A DNA stretch of 64,000 nt from Rhizobium sp. RM (GTDB taxonomy: Bacteria; Pseudomonadota; Alphaproteobacteria; Rhizobiales; Rhizobiaceae). The notes beneath the pieces are model-generated. The model was not told the DNA's origin and ran no database searches. It was given only the letters and a program-made list of their open reading frames with translations. The DNA is taken from assembly GCF_013390595.1 (NCBI RefSeq), contig NZ_JACAWV010000022.1, forward strand, positions 930,001 to 994,000. Direction: 5' to 3'. The stretch's first letter is position 1. The number at the start of each line of letters is the position of its first letter. This document shows, piece by piece, positions 44,394 through 52,575 of the stretch. Both the position numbers and the translations under genes were made by a program.

Positions 44394-44625
44394 CAACGGC
44401 TCTCCAGCGTAATTCTATGCATGCCCTTCGGACATAGTGCGACTTGTTACGTAAGGCAATGAGCGAAAAAGGCAAGGTTTCGGACCACATAATAAACAAC
44501 GGCACCGGCAGATGACGCATGGACAATTTCTTCACAGTTACGATATCGTTGCCAATGTTGCATTGCCTGCCGGTTCAAAGATGCCCCAAGCTCCTTGGCC
44601 GGCGATAAAGATCAAAGAGGGAACC

Positions 44626-45216
44626 ATGCTCAAAAAACTGAGCTTTACCGCAGCCGCACTTGGCTTGACCACCCTGCCCGCTTTCGCGCACCTCAACCCG
44701 GAAGAGCATGGCTCTTTCATGGCCGGTGTGTCGCATCCGTTCTTCGGCGCTGACCATATTCTGGCAATGGTCGCGGTCGGCATCTGGGCGTCACAGATAG
44801 CGTTTGCCCAAAACGACCGCAAAGCACTCTGGATTGTTCCCTCCGCTTTCGTCGGCACAATGGCGATCGGCTTCCTGTTGGCCGTGTCCGGCCTCGATCT
44901 GCCATTCGTAGAACCTGCCATTCTGGCATCCGTCATCGGCCTTGGTCTGCTCGTTGCCATGGCAGCCAAGCTTCCTACCGCTGCAGCGGCGGCGGTCGTT
45001 GGCATTTTTGCCCTCTTTCACGGCCACGCACACGGCGGAGAACTTGGCAGCGCGGGCGCGTTGCAGTTTGGTATCGGCTTCATGATCGCAACCGCAATCC
45101 TGCATGCCGCCGGTATCGCCCTTGGTCTTGGCATTGGCCGTTTCGGTAACATCGCTGCCCGTGCCGCCGGCGCCCTGACAGCACTTGCCGGCCTTTCGCT
45201 CGTCTTCGGCGGCTAA
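44626..45216 (+). CDS. HupE/UreJ-family metal permease
   Basis: 196 aa with a signal peptide (MLKKLSFTAAALGLTTLPAFA) and six helices. HupE motif HPFFGADHILAMVAVG and the second His-rich LFHGHAHG, which together bind Ni or Co in this family. No urease, hydrogenase or cobalamin genes are adjacent, and no cobalamin riboswitch is seen upstream, so the metal is open. AGAGGGAA before ATG 44626; the frame-open extension to 44512 is rejected. Confidence 0.92.
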   Translation: MLKKLSFTAAALGLTTLPAFAHLNPEEHGSFMAGVSHPFFGADHILAMVAVGIWASQIAFAQNDRKALWIVPSAFVGTMAIGFLLAVSGLDLPFVEPAILASVIGLGLLVAMAAKLPTAAAAAVVGIFALFHGHAHGGELGSAGALQFGIGFMIATAILHAAGIALGLGIGRFGNIAARAAGALTALAGLSLVFGG

Positions 45217-45372
45217 GGTCATTCCAGAAAAGACGTCGTATTGACGATCAAAGCCTGATCCTGGGATGCTCCAGACCATTACCGAAATTTAAAGTTCCGG
45301 ATGCTTTGAAAAGCCGGAATTGCAGCATACCTCCTTATCGTGGATTTTCGCTTCACGGTAAGGAGGCACAAG

Positions 45373-46107
45373 ATGTCACCGGAAGAAACCCAACTTCTCA
45401 AGGCCCTTTTCGACAGGACCAAAGCCGCCTCGGCAACACCGCGCGACCGCGAAGCGGAAACGTGGATCGCCGATCAAGTGCGTGATCAACCAGACGCGCC
45501 CTATTATCTCGCCCAAGCCGTCATCGTGCAGGAAAAAGGGCTGGAAGCGGCAGCGGCCCATATCCGCCAACTTGAAGAACGCATTCGCGACCTGGAAACG
45601 GGAAGCGCCGACCAGCATCGGGGAACGCAAGGCGGTTTCCTGAGCTCGATCTTCGGCACCAGTCAACAGCAAACGCCGCCGCCGGCTCCACAACCGGCAG
45701 CAGCCTATCGCAACGATACGGCTGGTCAGACGGCGGGGCCGTGGGGGCGTGCCAATGAACAGCCGCAAGCGGGTGGACCATGGAGCGGACAGACGTCTGG
45801 TTTCGGACGGTCCTCCGGCGGCAGCTTCCTGCAAGGGGCGCTTGGTACCGCAGCGGGTGTTGCGGGTGGCATGTTACTCGCAAATTCGCTCAGCGGACTT
45901 TTCAGTAACCATATGTCGTCGCTTGGCCTGGGATCACCTTTCGGAGGCAATCCGGCAGGCAATGCGCCTGTCGAAGAAACCGTCATCAACAACTACTACG
46001 GTAGCGACGCTGACCAGCAGAACGACAATGACGATCTGCAACAAGCCGACTACGACGACGATAACGACGCGGATTTTGATTCAGGCGACGACAGTTCCGT
46101 CGCCTGA
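45373..46107 (+). CDS. DUF2076 protein with acidic tail
   Basis: 244 aa. DUF2076 domain: N-terminal helix pair EETQLLKALFDRTKAA and DQPDAPYYLAQAVIVQEKGLEAA, a coiled-coil segment, Gln/Pro/Gly-rich linker, GSFLQGALGTAAGVAGGMLLANSL, then an Asp/Asn-dominated tail (DDYDDDNDADFDSGDDS type). Probably an envelope or periplasmic protein of unknown role. AAGGAGG 7 nt before ATG 45373. Confidence 0.88.
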   Translation: MSPEETQLLKALFDRTKAASATPRDREAETWIADQVRDQPDAPYYLAQAVIVQEKGLEAAAAHIRQLEERIRDLETGSADQHRGTQGGFLSSIFGTSQQQTPPPAPQPAAAYRNDTAGQTAGPWGRANEQPQAGGPWSGQTSGFGRSSGGSFLQGALGTAAGVAGGMLLANSLSGLFSNHMSSLGLGSPFGGNPAGNAPVEETVINNYYGSDADQQNDNDDLQQADYDDDNDADFDSGDDSSVA

Positions 46108-46115
46108 TCATGCAC

Positions 46116-46140
46116 CGCTGCCTCAGCACGAGAGGCAGCG
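46116..46140. terminator. Shared hairpin between DUF2076 and queF genes
   Basis: Perfect 9-bp stem CGCTGCCTC / GAGGCAGCG with a 7-nt loop in the convergent gap. No strong T-run on either side. Confidence 0.55.
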
Positions 46141-46174
46141 ACCGTCGAATTTTCAACGTCTGTACGGCGTCGGA

Positions 46175-46639
46175 TCAGCCACGACCGCGATACGTCGCCA
46201 CGCCCTGATCCGGCAACCAGACGCCTTCCGGGGCCGCGCCGGTCTGCCAGAATACGTCGATCGGAATTCCGCCGCGCGGATACCAGTAAGCACCGATGCG
46301 AAGCCATTTCGGCTGCAGCAGGTCAACAAGACGCTTGGCGATGTAGACTGAGCAATCCTCGTGGAACGCACCATGGTTGCGGAACGATTGCAGGAAGAGC
46401 TTCAGGGACTTCGATTCCACCAGAAAATCGCCCGGAATATAATCGATGACAATGTGGGCGAAATCCGGCTGGCCCGTCATCGGGCAAAGCGAGGTGAATT
46501 CCGGCGCGGTAAAACGCACGACGTAATCGGTACCTGCATTGCCGTTCGGTACTTTTTCGAGAACGGCCTTTTCCGGGCTTTCTGGCGTGTCAACTTTCGC
46601 GCCCAGCTGCGAAAGACTGGAAACATCCGTCACGGACAT
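46175..46639 (-). CDS. queF: NADPH-dependent 7-cyano-7-deazaguanine reductase (preQ0 reductase)
   Basis: 154 aa, type I QueF; makes preQ1 for queuosine tRNA modification. Catalytic Cys in [15 protein letters not shown] with the neighbouring Asp, substrate Glu-His in NHGAFHEDC, and the [14 protein letters not shown] helix. AGGAG 6 nt before ATG 46639; the frame to 46714 overlaps the CDF gene and is not used. Second gene of a CDF-queF pair, 16 nt apart. Confidence 0.95.
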   Translation of the reverse strand: MSVTDVSSLSQLGAKVDTPESPEKAVLEKVPNGNAGTDYVVRFTAPEFTSLCPMTGQPDFAHIVIDYIPGDFLVESKSLKLFLQSFRNHGAFHEDCSVYIAKRLVDLLQPKWLRIGAYWYPRGGIPIDVFWQTGAAPEGVWLPDQGVATYRGRG

Positions 46640-46655
46640 AAAAAACTCCTGTGGT

Positions 46656-47558
46656 TCATAAGACGACTTTGACGCCGTGGGCCTTTTCGCCTTCCGGCTC
46701 AACGTGAATGGCAAGGCTGGCGCCCGATATGACGTCCCTTATGGCATCTTCAAGGCGGTCGCAAATATCATGCGCTTCCCGCACCGTCATGGTTGCCGGC
46801 ACGACGACATGAAAATCGATAAAGGCGGCCGCGCCCGCACGACGGGTTCTGAGGTCGTGCACCCCAATGATACCATCGCAATTGTCGGCAATCGCCTTCT
46901 TGATGGCTTCGTCTTCTTCCGGCTCGACCGCCCGGTCCATCAGACCGCCGAGCGAATGCAGGATAACTTTCGATCCTTGAAACAGAATGTTGATTGCGAC
47001 AACGACAGCAAGCAACGGATCAAGGATAGCATAACCGGTCAGCAAGGCCAGAACGAGACCAATCAGAACGCCAGCCGATGTGACGACGTCCGACATGATG
47101 TGATGCCCATCCGCCTTCAATGCGGGAGACGCGTATTTTTTGCCGACGCGGATCAGGATAGTCGCCCAGGCGGCATTGATCCCCCCGGCAAAAGCATTGA
47201 TGGCAAGACCAAGGACAGGTGCTTCGGGCAAGCGCGGATTGAAAAGCGCACCCCACGCCTCCTGCACGATCAAAAGGGCGGCAACAACGATGAGTACCCC
47301 CTCTAGGACGGCAGACATGTACTCCGCCTTGTGATGGCCGAACTGATGATCGTCATCGGCAGGTTTTTGCGCATAGCGGATGACGAAGTAGGCAACAAAT
47401 GCCGCAACCACGTTCACCGTCGATTCCAGACCATCCGAAAGCAGCGCCACCGACCCCGTGACCCACCACGCCAGAAGCTTCAGGCCCAATACACCGATTG
47501 AAAGCGGAATACCCCAGAATGCGAGCTTCCTGACGAGTACGTTACCTTCGCTGTTCAT
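46656..47558 (-). CDS. Cation diffusion facilitator transporter
   Basis: 300 aa, six helices plus a C-terminal cytosolic domain. Metal-site motifs: [11 protein letters not shown] in helix 2 and [10 protein letters not shown] in helix 5; [18 protein letters not shown] is the CDF dimer domain. The CDF type (Mn, Zn or Fe) is not resolvable by eye. GGGGAC upstream of ATG 47558. Likely co-transcribed with queF. Confidence 0.92.
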   Translation of the reverse strand: MNSEGNVLVRKLAFWGIPLSIGVLGLKLLAWWVTGSVALLSDGLESTVNVVAAFVAYFVIRYAQKPADDDHQFGHHKAEYMSAVLEGVLIVVAALLIVQEAWGALFNPRLPEAPVLGLAINAFAGGINAAWATILIRVGKKYASPALKADGHHIMSDVVTSAGVLIGLVLALLTGYAILDPLLAVVVAINILFQGSKVILHSLGGLMDRAVEPEEDEAIKKAIADNCDGIIGVHDLRTRRAGAAAFIDFHVVVPATMTVREAHDICDRLEDAIRDVISGASLAIHVEPEGEKAHGVKVVL

Positions 47559-47600
47559 AATGTCCCCGTGCGGATGCGAATGAATTGCAGGACTGGCTGC

Positions 47601-47649
47601 CAAAACGAAACGAACCGCGCACACGGGTTGGCCCCGTGTGCGCGGTTCG
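47601..47649 (-). terminator. Strong terminator of the glyoxalase-family gene
   Basis: Perfect 17-bp stem (47611-47627 / 47633-47649, arms beginning CGAACCGCGC and ending GCGCGGTTCG) with a 5-nt loop, followed on the minus strand by TTTCGTTTTGG. Confidence 0.85.
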
Positions 47650-47711
47650 ATATCGGCTTTCTATCGTTCAAACCGCTTCAAAGGTCAAGACCTGGCGGAA
47701 ATCAGCCATTT

Positions 47712-48248
47712 TCAGTCGCGTTGCTCACAAAAACGAATGCGATTGCTGAAAGGGTCGGTGACCTGCATCACGTCACCCCAGGGTTCGCTCTCTACACCCG
47801 GCTTCATGAAGGTGTATTGCTTCGCTGCCAGTTCCTTTTGAAAGGCGTGTACACCCTTCATCGTGACAAACACATTTGAGCCTGGCGTTGCATCGCCGTG
47901 ATGGCCACTCAGATGCAGGCTCAGGCCCGCACGCGAAACCTGCATATAGAGGGGGAAGTTTTCACCAAAGCGATGCTCCCAGTCGATCGTGAAGCCGAGG
48001 AACCCGACATAGAACTCCCGTGCCTTGTCTTCATCGAAAATGCGGATGATCGGCGATACGCGGTCGAAACCGATCCCCGCCCCTCGCTCCGACTCTTCGA
48101 TTTTTGCTGCAAGCACATTCCAGTTGTCGCAATCGAATTGCCGAGCGACGATTTCCAGTGCCTGCGAATGGGAAATGGTTGTGCCGCCCTGTTCCAGCGA
48201 CGACTTCAGTGCACGCGCCATCAGCTTGGCGTCGAGATAGTTGCGCAT
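47712..48248 (-). CDS. Glyoxalase/bleomycin-resistance superfamily protein with N-terminal helical domain
   Basis: 178 aa. The N-terminal ~50 residues (DAKLMARALKSSLEQGGTTISHSQALEIVARQFDCDNWNVLAAK) are the helical module found before some VOC-fold proteins; the rest is a VOC domain (SPIIRIFDEDKAREFYVGFLGF ... EPWGDVMQVTDPFSNRIRF). His and Glu positions of the VOC metal site are partly present. Substrate unknown. AAAGGAC / AAGGCAGAG upstream. Confidence 0.87.
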   Translation of the reverse strand: MRNYLDAKLMARALKSSLEQGGTTISHSQALEIVARQFDCDNWNVLAAKIEESERGAGIGFDRVSPIIRIFDEDKAREFYVGFLGFTIDWEHRFGENFPLYMQVSRAGLSLHLSGHHGDATPGSNVFVTMKGVHAFQKELAAKQYTFMKPGVESEPWGDVMQVTDPFSNRIRFCEQRD

Positions 48249-48436
48249 CTCTGCCTTGTCCTTTCGTATCGAGCGAAAGCCTTGTCAGTGCTCGCCTTGC
48301 CGACACGTTCGCTCATCAACGATGGACGTCAAGAAAGCGCAACTGAATACATTCACCATACCCAAAGGGCGCGAGCGGCAGGTTATATTCGACCTGCCGC
48401 TTTTCTAACCTATTTCAGCGATCGGGGAAAGCCGTA

Positions 48437-49069
48437 TCAAGCGCGGCTGAGCAACAGCCGGATACCTGCAAATCCGAAAAACATCGCCAGAGCGCCTTCG
48501 ATATACCGTCGGCTGCGCTGATAGACGCGGATGGCCGGAGCGGTTGAAAACAACAGGGCATAGCCGCAAAAGATGGTAATGCCGAGAACACCGCAGCCGA
48601 CAAGGATAGCGGCGAGGGTCGATGCATCCGCTCCAGGCTGAAGGCCGATCGACATGATGGCAATCCAGCCGAGCACGGCTTTCGGATTGGCGATGTGCAA
48701 TAGCAATCCGCGACGGTAAAGGGCCTGATAGTCCGGCACCGTAACCTCCGTTGCCACCATCGCCTTGGCTGACTGATGAGCCATGGCCGATCGAGCGGAC
48801 TTGAATGCCAGATAAAGGAGATAAAGACCACCGGCGATCTTGATGACGAATAGTGCATGCGCGTAAGTCGCAAGCACGGCGGAAAGACCTGTCGCCGCAA
48901 GCGCTGCCCAGGACAGCGAGCCGGTAATCACGCCAAGTGCAAGCATCAAGCCCGGTTTACGCCCCTGGCTCATGGCAACGCCCATGATCGCCATGTTGCT
49001 CGGACCAGGGCTGGCAACAGCAATGATATAGGCTGCATAAACAAGAAGAAGGTGGTCGAGATGCTGCAT
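48437..49069 (-). CDS. LysE/RhtB-family amino-acid exporter
   Basis: 210 aa, six helices. LysE-family motifs: IIAVASPGPSNMAIMGVAMSQGRKPGL and NPKAVLGW. Exports an amino acid or analogue. Lies on the same strand as, and 94 nt downstream of, trpEG, with no clear terminator in between, so read-through from trpEG is possible. Ribosome-binding site weak. Confidence 0.92.
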   Translation of the reverse strand: MQHLDHLLLVYAAYIIAVASPGPSNMAIMGVAMSQGRKPGLMLALGVITGSLSWAALAATGLSAVLATYAHALFVIKIAGGLYLLYLAFKSARSAMAHQSAKAMVATEVTVPDYQALYRRGLLLHIANPKAVLGWIAIMSIGLQPGADASTLAAILVGCGVLGITIFCGYALLFSTAPAIRVYQRSRRYIEGALAMFFGFAGIRLLLSRA

Positions 49070-49163
49070 GGCTGCGCGCTCTTTCGTGCGATTGGAGCTT
49101 TACCGAAATACATGCATTCTGATTGATCGGCGACATCTGTGCGAGGCCGCCGATCTGAGACGA

Positions 49164-51353
49164 TCAAGCCGCCTTCGTTTTCGCCTTGCGCGCCAGATGC
49201 GCCACAACGTTTTCGATCATCCGCATTCCCGCGTCCTGACCAAGCGTCATGATCGATTCCGGATGAAACTGGACCGCTGCGACAGGCTCCTTGGCATGTT
49301 CGATACCCATGATCGTGCCGTCTTCGCTTTCCGCCGTGATAATGAAATCACGGTGCAAGGTCGCAGGGTCAGCGAAGATCGAGTGATAGCGGCCGACAGT
49401 TACCTCTTTGCCAAGACCGGAGAACACCAGACCAGGCTCCAGAACGCGAATACGGGACGGCTTGCCGTGCATTGGCACAGCAAGCTGACGAAGTTCACCA
49501 CCATAGGCTTCTGCCAGGGCCTGCAGGCCAAGGCAAACACCGAAGATCGGCAGATCGCGGGCACGCGCGGCCTTGATCGTCGCTTTACAATCGAAGTCGG
49601 TCGGGTTGCCTGGTCCGGGCGAAAGCACCACGAGATCGGGCTGGAAGCGGTCGAACACCTCGGCTGGAACCGGCGTGCGCACGGTCGAAACCGTCGCCCC
49701 GGTCTGGCGGAAATAGTTGGCGAGCGTGTGGACGAAGCTGTCTTCGTGGTCGACCAGCAGGATCTTCACACCGTGACCAACCTTGGCGGCATCGCGTTTG
49801 CTGGACGCCGAATTCGTTGCTTTCGCATCGCGAATGGCGGCGATCATGGCCGATGCCTTCAACTCCGTTTCGGCTTCCTCTTCCTGCGGATTGGAATCGT
49901 TGAGAAGCGTCGCACCGGCGCGAACCTCGGCAATACCGTCCTTGATACGAATGGTGCGCAACGTCAGGCCGGTGTTCATATCGCCGTTGAAGCCAACCAT
50001 GCCGATCGCCCCGCCATACCAGGCACGCGGACTCTTTTCGTGGCTTTCGATAAAGCGCATCGCCCAGAGCTTCGGTGCGCCTGTCACTGTGACCGCCCAG
50101 GCGTGGCTGAGGAAGCCGTCGAAAGCATCCATGTCGTCGCGAAGGCGACCTTCAATGTGGTCGACGGTATGGATCAGACGCGAATACATCTCGATCTGGC
50201 GGCGGCCGATAACCTTGACCGACCCCGGCTCGCAAACGCGGCTCTTGTCGTTGCGGTCTACGTCCGAGCACATCGTCAGCTCAGACTCATCCTTCTTCGA
50301 ATTCAATAGCTTGAGAATCTGCTCGCTATCGGCAATCGGATCGTCACCACGCTTGATGGTGCCCGAGATCGGGCAGGTCTCAATGCGGCGGCCAGAGACA
50401 CGGACGAACATCTCCGGCGACGCGCCGACCAGATATTCCTGATGTCCAAGGTTGATGAAGAAGGAATAAGGCGACGGATTGATGGCCTTGAGGCGGCGAG
50501 AAATATCGGATGGCTTGCTCTCGCAACGCTCCATGAACTTCTGACCGGGCACGACCTCGAACAGATCGCCGCGACGAAAGCTCTCCTTGGCCTTGACCAC
50601 GAGTTCTGCATATTCGCCGGGACGATGGTCTCCCTTCGGAGGAATGGTATCGGTGGTCTTGAACGGTTCCGGCGCAATGTCTGAAGACTTGCCGTCCGTC
50701 GTTACCCCGCCCTTTTCGAAATCATAGCGATCAATCCAGGCTTTGGCGGAATAGTGATCGACAACGAGAATTTCGTCCGGGAGAAACAGCACCATATCGC
50801 GCTGGTCTTCCGGGCGCGCAAGCGACAGCTTGATCGCGTCGAACTGGAACGCCAGATCGTAACCGAAGGCCCCGAACAGGCCAATGGCCGAGTCGGCACT
50901 GGAATAGAACAGATCGACGATGGCCCGCAACGCGGTGAAGACGGTCGGGATTTTCGAACGTTCTTCTTCCGTAAAGACACGGTCCGGTTCGTTGATCGTC
51001 AGATCAAGCCGGCTCGTCGTGGAGGCACCAAGCGTCAGATCAGGGGTCGCCTTCAGCTTCTCGGTGATGAAGGACAGCAGAACCTCGCCGCGGCCGTTAT
51101 AGGCCTCGATCCACATCTTGCGACCAAAGCAGGAAATACCGAGCGGCGGATCGATGATCGCCGTGTCCCAACGGGTGTAACGACCCGGATATTCGTAGTT
51201 GGACGAGAAAACCGCGCCACGCTGGGTATCAAGCTTTTCGACATAGTTGTCGATCGCATTGGCGTAGTCGGCTGCACGGCGCTGACGGCTGACTTTGATG
51301 CCGCCTTTCGTCTCGTAAACTTCGCCACCGTCATCCTGAATGATCGTTACCAT
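49164..51353 (-). CDS. trpE: Anthranilate synthase, fused TrpE-TrpG
   Basis: 729-aa fusion making anthranilate from chorismate and glutamine. Residues 1 to ~520 are component I ([63 protein letters not shown]). After a linker, ~530-729 form the class I glutamine amidotransferase with LSPGPGNP, nucleophile Cys in GVCLGLQA and HPES. The fusion is characteristic of Rhizobiales (trpE(G)). ATG 51353; the longer frame runs through the attenuator. Regulated by the upstream Trp leader. Confidence 0.97.
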   Translation of the reverse strand: MVTIIQDDGGEVYETKGGIKVSRQRRAADYANAIDNYVEKLDTQRGAVFSSNYEYPGRYTRWDTAIIDPPLGISCFGRKMWIEAYNGRGEVLLSFITEKLKATPDLTLGASTTSRLDLTINEPDRVFTEEERSKIPTVFTALRAIVDLFYSSADSAIGLFGAFGYDLAFQFDAIKLSLARPEDQRDMVLFLPDEILVVDHYSAKAWIDRYDFEKGGVTTDGKSSDIAPEPFKTTDTIPPKGDHRPGEYAELVVKAKESFRRGDLFEVVPGQKFMERCESKPSDISRRLKAINPSPYSFFINLGHQEYLVGASPEMFVRVSGRRIETCPISGTIKRGDDPIADSEQILKLLNSKKDESELTMCSDVDRNDKSRVCEPGSVKVIGRRQIEMYSRLIHTVDHIEGRLRDDMDAFDGFLSHAWAVTVTGAPKLWAMRFIESHEKSPRAWYGGAIGMVGFNGDMNTGLTLRTIRIKDGIAEVRAGATLLNDSNPQEEEAETELKASAMIAAIRDAKATNSASSKRDAAKVGHGVKILLVDHEDSFVHTLANYFRQTGATVSTVRTPVPAEVFDRFQPDLVVLSPGPGNPTDFDCKATIKAARARDLPIFGVCLGLQALAEAYGGELRQLAVPMHGKPSRIRVLEPGLVFSGLGKEVTVGRYHSIFADPATLHRDFIITAESEDGTIMGIEHAKEPVAAVQFHPESIMTLGQDAGMRMIENVVAHLARKAKTKAA

Positions 51354-51404
51354 TTTCTCTCGTACTTCCCGTTGTTCAGACCCGATGACAGGCGGCAGAA
51401 TAAC

Positions 51405-51432
51405 AAAAAAGCCGCCTGAAATTTCGGGCGGC
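51405..51432 (-). terminator. trp attenuator terminator
   Basis: Minus-strand stem GCCGCC / GGCGGC (51427-51432 / 51411-51416) followed by TTTTTT (51405-51410). The 5' arm can alternatively pair upstream: GCGGC next to the leader (near 51464-51470) matches the arm's GCCGC, giving an antiterminator. The 3' arm can also pair with 51389-51396 (GCCGCCTG). Confidence 0.88.
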
Positions 51433-51459
51433 TTGGACTTGTCTTGTGAACATGACTGG

Positions 51460-51519
51460 TCAAGGCCGCGTAAAGCTGCTCCACCACCAGTTAGCAATGT
51501 TCTTGGACACGATGTTCAT
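51460..51519 (-). CDS. trpL: trp operon leader peptide
   Basis: 19-codon [22 protein letters not shown], with three consecutive Trp codons (plus 51481-51489), 28 nt before the attenuator stem. No ribosome-binding site precedes the ATG; in Sinorhizobium meliloti the trpL message is reported to start at or next to its AUG, and the promoter position here fits a leaderless start. Confidence 0.92.
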   Translation of the reverse strand: MNIVSKNIANWWWSSFTRP

Positions 51520-51526
51520 GGCGAAA

Positions 51527-51556
51527 ATTGTTAGCGCGACGAAAGGCCGTTGGCAA
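51527..51556 (-). promoter_or_regulatory. trpL promoter
   Basis: Minus strand TTGCCA (51551-51556), 18 nt, AACAAT (51527-51532). The -10 box ends 7 nt before the trpL ATG, so transcription would begin at or within a nucleotide or two of the start codon. Confidence 0.5.
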
Positions 51557-51670
51557 GCAAAGATTCCCTTGAGTTTGCATGGCATGCATGACCGCGAACG
51601 AGAAGCCGCTGAACCATACCCACCGCCGATGCGTTCATCCCGGACCTGACCGTAAGGAGGCTACGGCTAA

Positions 51671-52522
51671 ATGCTGCATCGCGTGTTTTTTCTTCTGGCA
51701 AGTTTTCTGATGATTTCCGCTGCTGAACCGCCGCCCGATGTGCCCGTTCCGCAGCCCAAGCCGGACCAGCAAACCGTACCCGGCGAGACGCAGAAACCGT
51801 CGGAAACCCAAAAGCCAACACCCAAACCTGCGCCTCCCCAAAGCGAGAAATCTTCAGAGCCCGTTCACGGCGAGGACGAAAAGAAGTCCAGTGAGCCGTC
51901 AAAGCCAGTAGAGGAAACGGCGAAGCCTGAAGAGGAGCAGCCAGAACCGGTCAAAGAAGAAGATCCCGCGGCCCTTCAGGCCTGCCTGGGCGCATTGAAG
52001 GAGATAGGCGCCGGGTTCAAGACACTCGCACCCATCCGCGATGAGGACGCAGGCTGCGGCATCGCATCACCCATCGAACTGTCGGAAATATTGCCTGGGA
52101 TCAAGCTTGAGCCAGCGGGAACGATGCGTTGCGAGGCAGCGCTGGCACTTTCTCGCTGGACAAAGGACATGATGCTGCCAGCCGCGAACCTCGCCTTTCC
52201 CGACCGCAAGGTGGCAGCAATCGCCAACGCGTCCACCTATGTTTGCCGCAATCGCAACAGCGCCGAAAATGGCAAGATTTCCGAACATGCCAAAGGTAAC
52301 GCCGTCGATATTTCCACCATCGCCTTCGACAAGGGCGAACCGCTGGTAATGAAGCCGCGCACGGAGGACGGAACACCCGAAGGCGCCTTCCAGAGAACGA
52401 TTACCGCCGCAGCCTGCCTGTTTTTCCGAACGGTCCTCTCCCCAGGCAGCGACGCCACCCATCAGGATCATTTGCACCTGGACGTTCTGGAACGAAAAGG
52501 CGACTTTCTCTACTGCCGATAA
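51671..52522 (+). CDS. Extensin-like-C family exported protein
   Basis: 283 aa. Signal peptide (MLHRVFFLLASFLMISA), a Pro/Lys/Glu-rich linker of about 75 residues, then the bacterial extensin-like C-terminal domain: CGIASPIEL, TMRCEAALALSRW, TYVCRNRN, the metal-site-like SEHAKGNAVDIS and HQDHLHLDV (resembling LAS-type peptidases). Periplasmic or cell-wall role likely, activity unproven. AAGGAGG, 11-nt spacing. Convergent with the TonB receptor. Confidence 0.9.
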   Translation: MLHRVFFLLASFLMISAAEPPPDVPVPQPKPDQQTVPGETQKPSETQKPTPKPAPPQSEKSSEPVHGEDEKKSSEPSKPVEETAKPEEEQPEPVKEEDPAALQACLGALKEIGAGFKTLAPIRDEDAGCGIASPIELSEILPGIKLEPAGTMRCEAALALSRWTKDMMLPAANLAFPDRKVAAIANASTYVCRNRNSAENGKISEHAKGNAVDISTIAFDKGEPLVMKPRTEDGTPEGAFQRTITAAACLFFRTVLSPGSDATHQDHLHLDVLERKGDFLYCR

Positions 52523-52550
52523 TAAAAAAGGGGCGACCAAAGGCCGCCCC
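52523..52550 (-). terminator. Terminator of the TonB-dependent receptor gene
   Basis: Stem GGGGCG (52530-52535) / CGCCCC (52545-52550) with extra inner pairs, followed on the minus strand by TTTTTTATT. It lies in the convergent gap next to the extensin gene stop. Confidence 0.8.
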
Positions 52551-52575
52551 CGACTGGAGATGAAGTTCAGCTCCC

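Noticed and set aside
44394-44625. Cobalamin or nickel riboswitch before the HupE-type gene
   Set aside because: No B12-box or multi-stem pattern; only scattered short repeats.
49068-50309. 413-codon plus-strand open frame
   Set aside because: Antisense to trpEG; no ribosome-binding site and shadow-type composition.
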